64,000 nt of DNA from Mesorhizobium sp. L-8-3 (lineage in GTDB: Bacteria > Pseudomonadota > Alphaproteobacteria > Rhizobiales > Rhizobiaceae): contig NZ_AP023262.1 in NCBI RefSeq assembly GCF_016756615.1, forward strand, positions 6,511,501-6,575,500, in the 5' to 3' direction. Positions 32,868 to 42,079 of this stretch are shown here, one piece after another. Numbering within the stretch: position 1 is the first letter of the stretch; every line of letters begins with the position of its first letter. A model generated the notes under the pieces. It was not told where the DNA came from. It was given only the letters and a program-made list of their open reading frames with translations, and did not search any database. The position numbers and the translations under genes were made by a program.

Positions 32868-34153
32868 GGGCGACGACGAACGGCTCCAACGACAGCCGCG
32901 GCATCGGCGTCCTTCAACAGCGGTTCCAGCGTGAGGAGTTTCGCTCCGGCGTGCGTGCCCTTGTGATGACGCCGCTAATGGGCCCTGCGCATGAGGATTT
33001 CGTCGCCATACGTCGGCAGGCCGAAGCCCTGCGCGAATGGTTTTCGCGCGAGACGGGCTGGCTGCTGCAGGTCGAGCGCGAAGGTGCGCGGCTCTACAAG
33101 CGGCCGGGTGACCTGACCGACGTCACACGCGGCCTCCCCGGCTACAACCGCCGCCGTTACGTTCTGCTTTGCCTCGCCTGCGCGGTGCTCGAACGCGCCG
33201 ACCCGCAGATCACCCTGCGCCTGTTGGGAGAAAGGCTGCTGGAGCTCGCCGCCGACCCGTCGCTCGACTTCACCTTCACCCTCGAGGCGCAACACGAGCG
33301 GCGCGACCTCGTATCGGTATGCCGCACATTGCTGGGTCTTGGGGTTCTGCACCGCGTGGCCGGCGACGAAGAAACATTCGTTCATGCCGGGAGCGATCAG
33401 GCGGATGCGCTGTACGACGTGCAGCGCCGTCTGCTCGCGGGCATGCTGGCGGCCGTGCGTGGCCCCTCCACCTGGACGCCGGAAGAGGCGCCCGCAACGC
33501 TCGACGAGCGGCTGCGCGCCCTGGTCGGCGAACATGTGGCCGACAGCGAGGAAGGCAGGCGCACGGCGCTGCGCCACCAGCTCGCGCGCCGGCTGCTGGA
33601 TGATCCGGTGGTCTATGTCGAGACGCTGGACCCGGAAGCACGGGCCTATTTCCTCAACCAGCGCGGGCCGATGGCCAGTCGGCTGTGCGAGGCCGCCGGC
33701 CTGGTGGCCGAGCAACGCGCGGAAGGGCTGGCACTCGTCGACGAAGCCGGTCTGCTGACCGACGTGGCCATGCCGGCCGAGGGTACCGATGCCCATGTGA
33801 CGCTGCTGGTCGCCGAGTATCTGGCCTCCCGGCAGAGGCAGCACCAGGCAGACGGGGATGGTGCGGCGCCAGCCCCCGCCCGAAGCATTCACGAGCATGA
33901 CATTGCCGACTTCCTGCACGAGGCCAAGGCCCGGTACGGACGCTACTGGCGCAAGTCGGCCCGCGAGCCGGGCGCTGAGGGCGAGCTCGCCCGCATCGCG
34001 ATAGAGCGACTGGAAAAGCTGCGACTCGCCGAGCGGAAGGCCGGCGCCGTGCATCCGCTGCCGGCGCTCGCGCGTTTTGCGCTGGGCGACGCCGAAATCC
34101 GCGAAACGCGCACTGTGCCGGCCGCGGTCGGCGGCCTTCGGTTCGATCAGTGA
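32864..34153 (+). CDS. jetB: Wadjet JetB (DUF2398/TIGR02678)
   Basis: 429 residues, ATGA overlap with jetA. KITE-like winged-helix subunit of the complex. Recognised by EFRSGVRALVMTPLMGPAHEDFVAIRRQAEALREWFSRETGWLLQVEREGARLYKRP, then GYNRRRYVLLCLACAVLERADPQITLRLLGERL and LDFTFTLEAQHERRDLVSVCRTLLGLGVLHRVAGDEETFV; a further segment DPVVYVETLDPEARAYFLNQRGPMASRLCEAAGL follows. The C-terminal part (HDIADFLHEAKARYGRYWRKSAREPGAEGELARIAIERLEKLRL) is helical. Functions only together with JetA and JetC; cytoplasmic, DNA-associated. Confidence 0.92.
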   Translation: MRATTNGSNDSRGIGVLQQRFQREEFRSGVRALVMTPLMGPAHEDFVAIRRQAEALREWFSRETGWLLQVEREGARLYKRPGDLTDVTRGLPGYNRRRYVLLCLACAVLERADPQITLRLLGERLLELAADPSLDFTFTLEAQHERRDLVSVCRTLLGLGVLHRVAGDEETFVHAGSDQADALYDVQRRLLAGMLAAVRGPSTWTPEEAPATLDERLRALVGEHVADSEEGRRTALRHQLARRLLDDPVVYVETLDPEARAYFLNQRGPMASRLCEAAGLVAEQRAEGLALVDEAGLLTDVAMPAEGTDAHVTLLVAEYLASRQRQHQADGDGAAPAPARSIHEHDIADFLHEAKARYGRYWRKSAREPGAEGELARIAIERLEKLRLAERKAGAVHPLPALARFALGDAEIRETRTVPAAVGGLRFDQ

Positions 34154-37100
34154 TGAACCTGTTCGCTCCGCAACCGGGGAAGCCTGCTTTGCCGATGCCG
34201 ACACGGCAGCGCTGGCAACCTTTGCGCCTGGGTCTGGTCGAGCTTTTCCACTACGACAGCGAGGAATTCTGGTTCCGCGACGGCCATCTGCTGCTGCGCG
34301 GCAACAACGGCACCGGCAAGTCCAAGGTGCTGTCGTTGACACTGCCGCTCCTGTTCGACGCGCAACTCAAGTCTTCGCGCATCGAGCCCGATGGGGACGG
34401 CAGCAAGAAGATGGCCTGGAACCTGCTGATGAACAGCTACGACCGGCGCATCGGATATGCCTGGATCGAGTTCGGCCGCGTCACGGAAGACGGCACGCCA
34501 CGGTTCCTCTCGCTCGGCGCCGGCCTTTCGGCGACGGCTGCCCGCCAGCAGGTCGACAGCTGGTTCTTCCTGCTGGAAGACGACGACGGCGCGCCGCGCA
34601 TCAACCAGGATCTGTGGCTGACGAGCCCGCAACGGGTCGTACTGACCAGGGAGCGCCTGCGCGACGCGCTCGAAGGCCGCGGTCAGGTGTTCGATTCCGC
34701 GGCGAGCTACCGCCGCGCCGTCGACGAGCGTCTGTTCCACCTGGGAGGCAAGCGCTACGACGCGTTGATGGACACGCTGATCCAGCTCCGCCAACCGCAG
34801 CTTTCCAGGAAACCGGACGAGACGGCGCTCTCGAATGCCCTGACCGAGGCCCTGCCGCCGCTGGCGCCCGAACTGCTCGGCGACGTCGCCGAAGCGCTGG
34901 GCCAGTTGGAGGAAGACCGCCGTCAGCTCGACGAGTATCAGGCGCTGGCCAAGGCGGTCGGCCGCTTCGAGGAGCGCTATCGCGCCTATGCCAGCACGCA
35001 GACCCGCCGGCAGGCACGCCTGTTGCGCCAGGCCCAGACGGATTTCGACTATGCCAGCCGGGCAAGAGGCGAAGCCCAGGTCCGGTTCGACGAAGCCCAG
35101 GCACGGGAAACGCTCGCGCAGACGACCCACGGCGATGCCGAAATCGCGCTGGCACGCGCGCGCGTGCGCCTCGATACCTTGCGCTCCGATCCGGCGATGC
35201 AGGATGCCAACCGGCTCGAAAACGCCGAGAAGGAGACGACGGCACGGCGGCAGGCGATGCAGAAAACCGTGGCGGCGGTCGAGGAGGCGGGGCGACGGCT
35301 CGGGCTCAGCACCCAGGAAGCCGCACGCGCCGCCCGGCGCAAGGAGCAGGCGGAACGCGCATTGACCGAGTTGCGCCACGACAGCCTGACCTACGCGGAT
35401 GCGGCAGGCATCGCCGGCCAGCATGCCGGAAATCACCTTGCCGCGGCGGAGCCTTCGGCGCTCGTGGAGTTGACCCAGCACGCTTTCGACGGGGCCGGCG
35501 CCGGGCTTCGCCGCCTCGTCGCGGCCCGGCGTGAGGAGATCGCTCTGTTGCGCCGCCGCCACGATGAAGTCGCGCAGACCGCGGCCGTCCATCTGCGGCG
35601 CCGCGAAATCCTGGACGAACGGCGGATCGCGGCCGAAGAGGCCGCCGATGGTCGGACCCGCGCCGACGCCGAGGTCGAACAGCAAGGCAGGGAGCTGGTG
35701 GAGAGCTGGGGCCGCCATCTTGCCGCCCTGAAGCAATTGGAGGTCGATCCCGACAGCCAGTCCGCGGCATTGACGGCCGTGGCGGAATGGACGGCGACGC
35801 TGCAAGGCGACAACCCTGCCCGCCGGCTCCTGCAGTCGGCATATCAAGCGGCCGGACTCGTCCTGACACAGCGTCGCGTCGCGCTCGACGGCCAAAGGCA
35901 GGCCCTCGAGACGGAATGCCGATCGCTCGAGGACGAACGCGCACGTCTGGAAGCGGGCGACGACATGGCCCCGCCGCTGCCCTATACCCGTGCCGCCGAC
36001 GCCAGAGAGGCGCGCCGTGGCGCGCCTCTCTGGCAGGTGGCTGATTTTCGCGATGCGGTTGCTGCTCCGCAGCGCGCCGGCCTCGAGGCCGCGCTCGAAG
36101 CAGCCGGGCTGCTCGATGCGTGGATCTCGCCCGACGGAAGCCTCCAGGCTGGCGATGGCGGCGTTCTGCCTTACGATACGCAGGTGCTGCAACGACGGGA
36201 ATGTTCTCCGTCGCTCGCCGACTGGCTCGAAGTAACGGTGCCGGTCGACTGCGCCGTGCCGGCCGATGTCGTCGAGCGCATTTTGCGGGGAATTGCCTGC
36301 GGGCATGACGATCCCCTCGACGGTGAGGCCTGGATCGCCCCCGACGGCCGCTTTCGCCTCGGCGCGCTGTCCGGCGCCTGGGGCCGGCCGGCAGCGATCT
36401 ACATCGGCCACGCGGCCCGCGCCGCGGCGCGCAAGCGGCGGCTGGCCGAGATCGCCGAACGCCTCACGCAGCTCTCCGACGAATTGACGGCCGTACGGGT
36501 CCAGGAAGAGCAACTCGCTCTCGATCTCGAACAGGCCGACGGGGAGTGGCGCCTGGCGCCTGCCGACGAAGCGTTGCGAAGCGCTCATATCGCCGCCGCT
36601 GCCTGCGCCCAGGCCGCGCGCCTCGCCAGCGAAAGGCTCGCCGAAGCGGATACGCGATGCCGGGAGGCCGAACAGGCGCTCAAGGCGGTACGCGAACAAC
36701 TCGCGGCAGACGCCATGGACCTGCGACTGCCCCAAGCGCCCGGAGCACTGCCTGCCGTCGAAACGGCACTGGATCATTATCGCGATACGCAGGCCCGGCT
36801 CGAACAGGTGGCCCATGAGGTCCGTCTGGCGCTGCCCGATTGGCAACGGCAACTCGCCCGCGAGGGCGAGGCGCGCAGCGACATGCGGCAGCGGGAAGAA
36901 GAACGCGCTGCGGCCCGCGCCGAGGCGGAAGAAGCCTCTGCCCGCCTGGACGTGCTGCGGGAAACGGTCGGTGCCAAGGTCGAGGAACTGCAGCGGCAGC
37001 TGACGGATGCGCGCCGTTCGGTCGAAGAAGGCGAAACTGCGCTGAAGGTCGCCGGCGAAGACTGGCGCAAGGCAGGTGAAGCGCGTGCGATCGCCGGCCA

Positions 37101-38319
37101 GCAGGCCGAGACGGCGAATGTCGTCCTTCAGCAGCGCGGCGAGGCGCGTCAGCAGGCGATCTCGAGACTGCAGCAGTTTGCGGGCACCGGCCTCCTGTCG
37201 GCTGCGCTGCCGCATGTCGAACTGCCGGACATGGCTATTCAGTGGACGATCGATCCGGCGCTGACGCTGGCCCGCCGTGCGGAACAGGAGTTGTCCGGCC
37301 TCAGGGACGACGACGAGGCATGGGCCCGCGTGCAGCGGCAGATAGCCGAAGAGCTGACCGATCTGCAGCGCGCGCTCGGCGCGCTGGGCCACCAGGCCCA
37401 GGCCGACCCCAGCGACTGGGGGCTCAGGGTGGATATCGTTTATCAGAACCGGCGCGAGCGGCCGGACCGCCTCGCCGCGCGCCTCGCCGAAGAGATCGCG
37501 CAGCGCGGCGAACTGCTCACCGCGAACGAGCGGGCTGTCCTGGAGAACCACCTGCAAGCCGAAATCGCGGCGGAAATCCAGCGCCTGTTGCAAGCCGCCG
37601 AACGCCAGGTCGACGCCATCAATGGCGAATTGCACAAGCGCCCGACCTCCACCGGCGTACGCTATCGGCTCGTCTGGCAGCCGCTGTCCGAAGAGGAAGG
37701 CGCGCCTGTGGGCCTCGATGTGGCACGCAAGCGCCTGCTCAACACAAGCGCGGACCTTTGGTCGGCCGACGACCGGAGCGTCGTCGGTGCGATGCTGCAG
37801 CAGCGCATCTCCGCCGAGCGGGAGCGTGCCGATTCAGGCGGCGGAAAAGACAGCGGCGGCACCTTGCTCGATCAGCTCGCCCGCGCCCTGGATTATCGCC
37901 ATTGGCACCGCTTTCGTGTCGAACGCTGGCAGGAGGGACACTGGCGCAAGCTTTCCGGCCCCGCATCGAGCGGCGAGCGGGCGCTCGGTTTGACGGTGCC
38001 GCTGTTTGCCGCCATCGCCAGCTTCTACAGCCAGGGCAGCCACGCCCTGGCCCCGCGGTTGATGCTGCTCGATGAAGCCTTTGCCGGCATCGACGACACG
38101 GCGCGTGCGCATTGCATGGGGCTCATCCGCGAGTTCGATCTGGACTTCGTCATCACCAGCGAGCGCGAGTGGGCTTGTTATGCCGAACTGCCCGGCGTCG
38201 CCATCTGCCAGTTGCAGCGGCGCGAAGGCATCGACGCGGTGTTTGTGTCGCGATGGACCTGGGACGGACGCGAGAGAAAGCTGGAGGCCGATCCCGATCG
38301 TCGATTTGCGCCGGCATGA
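34153..38319 (+). CDS. jetC: Wadjet JetC, SMC-like ATPase (TIGR02680)
   Basis: 1388 residues; ATG in TGATG with the jetB stop (a GTG three bases earlier is the alternative). Condensin-like motor that extrudes DNA loops and recognises small circular plasmids. Walker A GNNGTGKS at residues 50-57 after LVELFHYDSEEFWFRDGHLLLR. Very long coiled-coil arms rich in Ala/Arg/Glu (~230-560 and ~800-1150) flank a hinge-like region with PLWQVADFRDAV. The C-terminal head has SGPASSGERALGLTVPLFAAIASFYS (ABC signature-like) and Walker B LMLLDEAFAGIDD near 1300, then DFVITSERE. A perfect 34-base palindrome lies in the codons just before the hinge-like region (36001-36034). Confidence 0.93.
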   Translation: MNLFAPQPGKPALPMPTRQRWQPLRLGLVELFHYDSEEFWFRDGHLLLRGNNGTGKSKVLSLTLPLLFDAQLKSSRIEPDGDGSKKMAWNLLMNSYDRRIGYAWIEFGRVTEDGTPRFLSLGAGLSATAARQQVDSWFFLLEDDDGAPRINQDLWLTSPQRVVLTRERLRDALEGRGQVFDSAASYRRAVDERLFHLGGKRYDALMDTLIQLRQPQLSRKPDETALSNALTEALPPLAPELLGDVAEALGQLEEDRRQLDEYQALAKAVGRFEERYRAYASTQTRRQARLLRQAQTDFDYASRARGEAQVRFDEAQARETLAQTTHGDAEIALARARVRLDTLRSDPAMQDANRLENAEKETTARRQAMQKTVAAVEEAGRRLGLSTQEAARAARRKEQAERALTELRHDSLTYADAAGIAGQHAGNHLAAAEPSALVELTQHAFDGAGAGLRRLVAARREEIALLRRRHDEVAQTAAVHLRRREILDERRIAAEEAADGRTRADAEVEQQGRELVESWGRHLAALKQLEVDPDSQSAALTAVAEWTATLQGDNPARRLLQSAYQAAGLVLTQRRVALDGQRQALETECRSLEDERARLEAGDDMAPPLPYTRAADAREARRGAPLWQVADFRDAVAAPQRAGLEAALEAAGLLDAWISPDGSLQAGDGGVLPYDTQVLQRRECSPSLADWLEVTVPVDCAVPADVVERILRGIACGHDDPLDGEAWIAPDGRFRLGALSGAWGRPAAIYIGHAARAAARKRRLAEIAERLTQLSDELTAVRVQEEQLALDLEQADGEWRLAPADEALRSAHIAAAACAQAARLASERLAEADTRCREAEQALKAVREQLAADAMDLRLPQAPGALPAVETALDHYRDTQARLEQVAHEVRLALPDWQRQLAREGEARSDMRQREEERAAARAEAEEASARLDVLRETVGAKVEELQRQLTDARRSVEEGETALKVAGEDWRKAGEARAIAGQQAETANVVLQQRGEARQQAISRLQQFAGTGLLSAALPHVELPDMAIQWTIDPALTLARRAEQELSGLRDDDEAWARVQRQIAEELTDLQRALGALGHQAQADPSDWGLRVDIVYQNRRERPDRLAARLAEEIAQRGELLTANERAVLENHLQAEIAAEIQRLLQAAERQVDAINGELHKRPTSTGVRYRLVWQPLSEEEGAPVGLDVARKRLLNTSADLWSADDRSVVGAMLQQRISAERERADSGGGKDSGGTLLDQLARALDYRHWHRFRVERWQEGHWRKLSGPASSGERALGLTVPLFAAIASFYSQGSHALAPRLMLLDEAFAGIDDTARAHCMGLIREFDLDFVITSEREWACYAELPGVAICQLQRREGIDAVFVSRWTWDGRERKLEADPDRRFAPA
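36001..36034. repeat. perfect 34-bp palindrome inside jetC
   Basis: Arms of 16 bases, GCCAGAGAGGCGCGCC and its exact complement, separated by two bases (GT). It encodes part of DAREARRGAPLWQ, just before the conserved PLW segment. Contains two GGCGCGCC octamers. Longer perfect arms than any other inverted repeat noticed in this window; see findings. Confidence 0.9.
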
Positions 38320-39635
38320 GCAGTCAGGTCGACCCGCGCCTTGAACGCCTGCTCGGCGGCGAGCATCTCGCCGCGCTGCGCAAACGGCTGCGCCAGCGCT
38401 TCGAGCGCGCTCCGCTGGACGGCGCCGTCGACCGTATTCGCGTGGCCGGGCTCAGCGCGGAGGAACATGCGACGCTGGCCTCGCTGCTCGGCCGTCCGCA
38501 GCGCCGCTCGAAGTCCCTGCAGATCGACGTCCGCCGCGTCGATGCCGACCTGCGGCGCTCCGGCATCGCCACGTCCCTGCGCGACGCGCTGGAAAAGCTC
38601 GACGGCCCCATCCCGCATCGCGCCGGGATGCGTCTTCGGACGCAGACATTGTGGTCCGGCGTCGTCGACGGTTGCAGCCATCCCGGCCTGGCCCGCCTGC
38701 TGCTGACACCGGAAGGCATCGGCTTGCTCAGGCGGCTCGCACGGCAAGATGCGATCGCTGCGGCGGAGCTTTGCCGACGCGCCGAAGAGGTGCTGCGACA
38801 TCTGCCGGCAAAAGGCATCACGCGCTCGCAGCTTTCCGCGAACGCGCTGGGCGATGCTCACGCGCTCGACAATGGCCGCGCGACCGCGGCGCTCGTGCTG
38901 GCCGTCTGGCGCCAGGCCGCCGCGCCGGTTCATGACGAGGATGGCGACACGGGGCGCCAGTCAACGGAGGGCATCGCTCCGGAGCCGGCCGGCAGCGTGG
39001 AACGGGCACGCGATACCTGGGCCAGGGCAGGTGTTCTGGTCAACGAGCTGGCGCGCCCTGCCCTGTTCCTGAACCTGCCGACCAGCGAAAGCGGTCGCTG
39101 GCCTGCGGGAGAACCGGCCTATGCGTCGCTGCGATTACTGCTGCGCTTGCCGCCTCGATGGGATGTAGCGGGCCGCAACGTCTACCTGTGCGAAAATCCC
39201 AACCTGCTTGCCATCGCCGCCGACCGATGGGGCGCTGCCTGCGCTCCGCTGGTCTGTACCGACGGCATGCCGGCGGCCGCGCAACGATGCCTCCTCGCTC
39301 AGCTCTCGCAGGCGGGCGCGCGGCTTCGCTATCACGGCGATTTCGACTGGCCGGGATTGCGCATCGCCAACCACGTCATGCGCGAACATGGCGCAAAGCC
39401 ATGGCGCTTTGGCGCCGTCGACTATCTTGCCGCCGTGCGGGACGGGTCGAGCCTGACTCACCAACTCGCGGGCAAGGCGGTCGAAGCATCATGGGATGGG
39501 GCGCTGACACTCGCCATGGGCGAACACCGCATCGCCATCGCCGAGGAAGCCCTGGCCGCTTCGTTGCTGGACGATCTCCATGACGGACACTCGAGCGATG
39601 ATCCGCTCGCCAGCCCGCCCTCCGTGGCGCGCTGA
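38316..39635 (+). CDS. jetD: Wadjet JetD, TOPRIM nuclease subunit (DUF2399/DUF3323)
   Basis: 439 residues from MSSQVDPRLERLLGG, whose ATG overlaps the jetC stop (ATGA); longer upstream reading lies within jetC and was rejected. N-terminal arm domain (DUF3323-like): LSAEEHATLASLLGRPQRRSKSLQIDVRRVDADLRRSG. The C-terminal DUF2399 TOPRIM-like domain has VYLCENPNLLAIAA with E293, a loop with CTDGMPAAAQRCLL, and RYHGDFDWPGLRIANHV with D342/D344, the acidic metal-binding residues expected of the nuclease that cuts trapped plasmid DNA. All key residues are present, so the four-gene system appears intact. The C-terminal ~25 residues are Ser/Asp-rich and variable. Confidence 0.92.
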   Translation: MSSQVDPRLERLLGGEHLAALRKRLRQRFERAPLDGAVDRIRVAGLSAEEHATLASLLGRPQRRSKSLQIDVRRVDADLRRSGIATSLRDALEKLDGPIPHRAGMRLRTQTLWSGVVDGCSHPGLARLLLTPEGIGLLRRLARQDAIAAAELCRRAEEVLRHLPAKGITRSQLSANALGDAHALDNGRATAALVLAVWRQAAAPVHDEDGDTGRQSTEGIAPEPAGSVERARDTWARAGVLVNELARPALFLNLPTSESGRWPAGEPAYASLRLLLRLPPRWDVAGRNVYLCENPNLLAIAADRWGAACAPLVCTDGMPAAAQRCLLAQLSQAGARLRYHGDFDWPGLRIANHVMREHGAKPWRFGAVDYLAAVRDGSSLTHQLAGKAVEASWDGALTLAMGEHRIAIAEEALAASLLDDLHDGHSSDDPLASPPSVAR

Positions 39636-40070
39636 TCTTCCGGGCCCGATGCCGAACGGCGGAGCGACCATCGCCGCCGGCTAAACCTTTGCCGGTGTCA
39701 TGAAGCTACTGCCGGGTGAGCGCGTGGGGCATGGGAAACCTCTTCCCGCAGCAACGCGCCGCGGCCCTGGCCATGTTCAACAGGCTGGTCGCCGAGAGCT
39801 TCGCCTTGCTGTCGGTGTATGCATGTCGAGTCGCTGCGCGTCGGACGTGCAATCGGACCATGGGATCATGTGCGCGAGGTTCTCAGCAGATCGGGACCTG
39901 AAATTCCACTCAACGGGCCGGTTTCGTTCCAGTGTTCTCTTGGATGGAAGCCATAGGACACGATGGTAGCTTTCGACACCTCAGCCGCGCTCGGCTTTCT
40001 CGACAGGGCCTTTTTTGGAAAGTTGAACCCGTCGTTGCCTCTGTATGACTACATCGCGCTCGCTCGTTGC
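39636..40070. other. intergenic region with vapC relic
   Basis: 435 bases between jetD and the convergent dctM gene. Contains a vapC fragment (39751-39816, listed separately), short open frames without recognisable content, and a T run at 40011-40016. No promoter or terminator could be assigned with confidence. Confidence 0.5.
39751..39816 (+). pseudogene. VapC toxin fragment
   Basis: The DNA here translates to QRAAALAMFNRLVAESFALL, nearly the same as QRAAALAMFNKLVAESFTVL in the intact VapC encoded at 47580-48005. The upstream PIN residue D5 region and the downstream acidic residues are missing: sequence on both sides is unrelated. It is therefore a relic of a second vapBC copy next to the Wadjet operon, and a mark of past insertion or deletion at this border. 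Confidence 0.75.
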
Positions 40071-41405
40071 CTATCGACCCGTAATTCCAGGGAAGACGAT
40101 CATGATCGCGACCGCGAGCGCCTGCAGCGCGATGAAAGGGAGCAGCGCCCGGAAGATGATGCCGAGCGTTATATCGGGAGGCGCGACCGACTTCAGGTAG
40201 AAGGCTGCCGGGCCGAAGGGCGGCGTAAGATAGGACATCTGCATGTTCATGCAGAACAGCACGCCGAACCAGACCGGGTCGAGGCCGAGCGATTTGATGA
40301 TCGGCACAAAGATCGGCATGGTCAGCAGGGCGATGCCGACCCAGTCGAGAAACGCGCCGAGCATGAACAGAATACCCATCATGACGATCACGATGACCGT
40401 CGGATTGTCGGAGATGCCGGTCATCAGGCCCGACACGAAGTTCACGCCGCCCATCAGATTGTAGACGCCCACGATGGCTGTGGCGCCTATGCCGATCCAC
40501 ACAATCATGCCGACGGTGGAGAGGGTCTGGATGGCCGCATCGCGCAACAGGCCGAAGGAGAACTCGCCGCGCACGATGGTGGAGAGGACCACCCCGCCGA
40601 CGCCGATGGCGGATGCCTCTGTGACCGACGCGATGCCGCCATAAATCGAACCCAGTACCACAAAGACGACGAAAATCGGCAGCACCAGTCCCTTGAGAAG
40701 CCGCAATTTCTTGGCGGCAGGCATAGGCTCCGGATCGACATCGGGCACGACGCCCGGTGTCAGATAGGCGCGGACCAGAATGTAGGCGACGTAGAACATG
40801 GCGAGCATGAAGCCGGGCATGAACGCAGCGGTGAACAGCTCTCCGATTGAGACGTTCGCCGTTAGCCCGTAAACGATCAGCACGATCGACGGCGGGATCA
40901 TCGTGCCGAGCGACCCGCCGGCGCAGACGACGCCGATCGCCAGATTGCGGTTGTAGCCGAGCCGCAGCATCTGGGGCAGCGCTATGAGGCCGAGCAGCAC
41001 GATCTCGCCGCCGATGATGCCGCTCATGGCGGCGAGGATGACCGAGACGAAGACGGTCTGGACCGCGACGCCGCCGCGGATGCGGCCCGCCACCAGCTTC
41101 ATGGCGTCGAACAGGTCGCGGGCGATGCCCGAACGGTCGAGGATCGCCGCCATGAGGACGAACATCGGCACCGAGACGAACACGAAGTTCATGACGAAGG
41201 AATAGACGCGGCTCGTGATCAGCGGGATGGACATCGGCCCGAACCATCCGAGCGCGAAGATGAGCGCGACGAGCAGCGTCACGAAAGCGAGCGGCATGCC
41301 GGTCAGCAGCAGCACAACCATCATCACGAACATCAGCAGAGTGCCCCCGCCGATGCCGAGGGCCTGCAGGTTCAACGCGAAATCGAATGTCTCCATGGCG
41401 ATCAT
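40071..41405 (-). CDS. dctM: TRAP transporter large permease (DctM type)
   Basis: 444 residues, about 12 hydrophobic segments. DctM family features: LLLTGMPLAFVTLLVALIFALG, FVFVSVPMFVLMAAILDRSGIARDLFDAM, GGVAVQTVFVSVILAAMSGIIGGEIVLLGLIALPQMLRLGYNRNLAIGVVCAGGSLGTMIPPSIVLIVYG and TPPFGPAAFYLKSVAPPDITLGIIFRALLPF. Sodium-driven uptake of an organic acid together with the small permease and binding protein. ATGA overlap with the upstream dctQ stop. No terminator was recognised after it. Confidence 0.94.
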   Translation of the reverse strand: MIAMETFDFALNLQALGIGGGTLLMFVMMVVLLLTGMPLAFVTLLVALIFALGWFGPMSIPLITSRVYSFVMNFVFVSVPMFVLMAAILDRSGIARDLFDAMKLVAGRIRGGVAVQTVFVSVILAAMSGIIGGEIVLLGLIALPQMLRLGYNRNLAIGVVCAGGSLGTMIPPSIVLIVYGLTANVSIGELFTAAFMPGFMLAMFYVAYILVRAYLTPGVVPDVDPEPMPAAKKLRLLKGLVLPIFVVFVVLGSIYGGIASVTEASAIGVGGVVLSTIVRGEFSFGLLRDAAIQTLSTVGMIVWIGIGATAIVGVYNLMGGVNFVSGLMTGISDNPTVIVIVMMGILFMLGAFLDWVGIALLTMPIFVPIIKSLGLDPVWFGVLFCMNMQMSYLTPPFGPAAFYLKSVAPPDITLGIIFRALLPFIALQALAVAIMIVFPGITGR

Positions 41406-41977
41406 TTCCCAGCGCGGCGGGCGTAGTTGAACGCCAGGATGAGGAACTGAACGACCAGCAGCACCATCGTGACCAGGACAAAGATCTTGATCAGCGCGGG
41501 CGTGGGCGGCGACCAGGCGCTGCCGGTTGTCTCGAGCCGGACTTCGCCGGACGGCGCGAACACCGCCCGTTCGACCATGTGCCAGGCGGCGTAGGCGAAG
41601 AAGCCGCTCGCCAGCGCCGAGACGAGAGAGATGCCGACGTCCACGAACCGGCGAAGCCGCGCGGACAGATGGTCATAGATCAATACGACGCGGATGTGGG
41701 AGTTGCGCGCCGTGCAGTAGAGACCGCCGAAGACGAAGGCCGCGCCGCAGAGAAAGATAGTCGTCTCGTGGGCCCAGATGGTGGGCCGGTTCACTGCATA
41801 ACGCAGGAAAACCTCGACAAGCAGGATCAGTGCCGCCAGGACGATACCCGCCGCGAATATGTAGCCGAACCGGTCGACGATCCGGCCCATCGCGCCGGCC
41901 TCGGGCGCCGGGCCGTGGACCGGCTCCAGCACCATTGCGGCGTCCACTGGATCGGTGCTCTGCGTGTCGTGCGTCAT
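41402..41977 (-). CDS. dctQ: TRAP transporter small permease (DctQ type)
   Basis: 191 residues from MTHDTQSTDPVDAAM; GGAGG four bases upstream fixes this start. Four transmembrane helices: IFAAGIVLAALILLVEVFLRYAV, the segment TIWAHETTIFLCGAAFVFGGLY, a third at ISLVSALASGFFAYAAW, and IFVLVTMVLLVVQFLILAF. The RY..N.....WA.E......L.F.G pattern is the DctQ signature. A Pro-rich insert (GSAWSPPTPAL) precedes the last helix. Pairs with DctM, which overlaps its stop codon. Confidence 0.92.
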   Translation of the reverse strand: MTHDTQSTDPVDAAMVLEPVHGPAPEAGAMGRIVDRFGYIFAAGIVLAALILLVEVFLRYAVNRPTIWAHETTIFLCGAAFVFGGLYCTARNSHIRVVLIYDHLSARLRRFVDVGISLVSALASGFFAYAAWHMVERAVFAPSGEVRLETTGSAWSPPTPALIKIFVLVTMVLLVVQFLILAFNYARRAGK

Positions 41978-42079
41978 ACGTCCTCCGCGGGGCCATTCGC
42001 CGGCCTGCCGATATCCTCGGTCCAGTCGCTGCACAAACAAAACGAGGAGGCCGACCTCCCGGCCTCCTCGGGACGGGCC

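Noticed and set aside
34147..37635. Very long open frame on the minus strand antisense to jetC (1162 codons)
   Set aside because: It is the mirror of the GC-biased jetC codons; jetC has clear SMC motifs and the antisense frame has none, with skewed Arg/Gly/Ala/Gln composition and no ribosome site.
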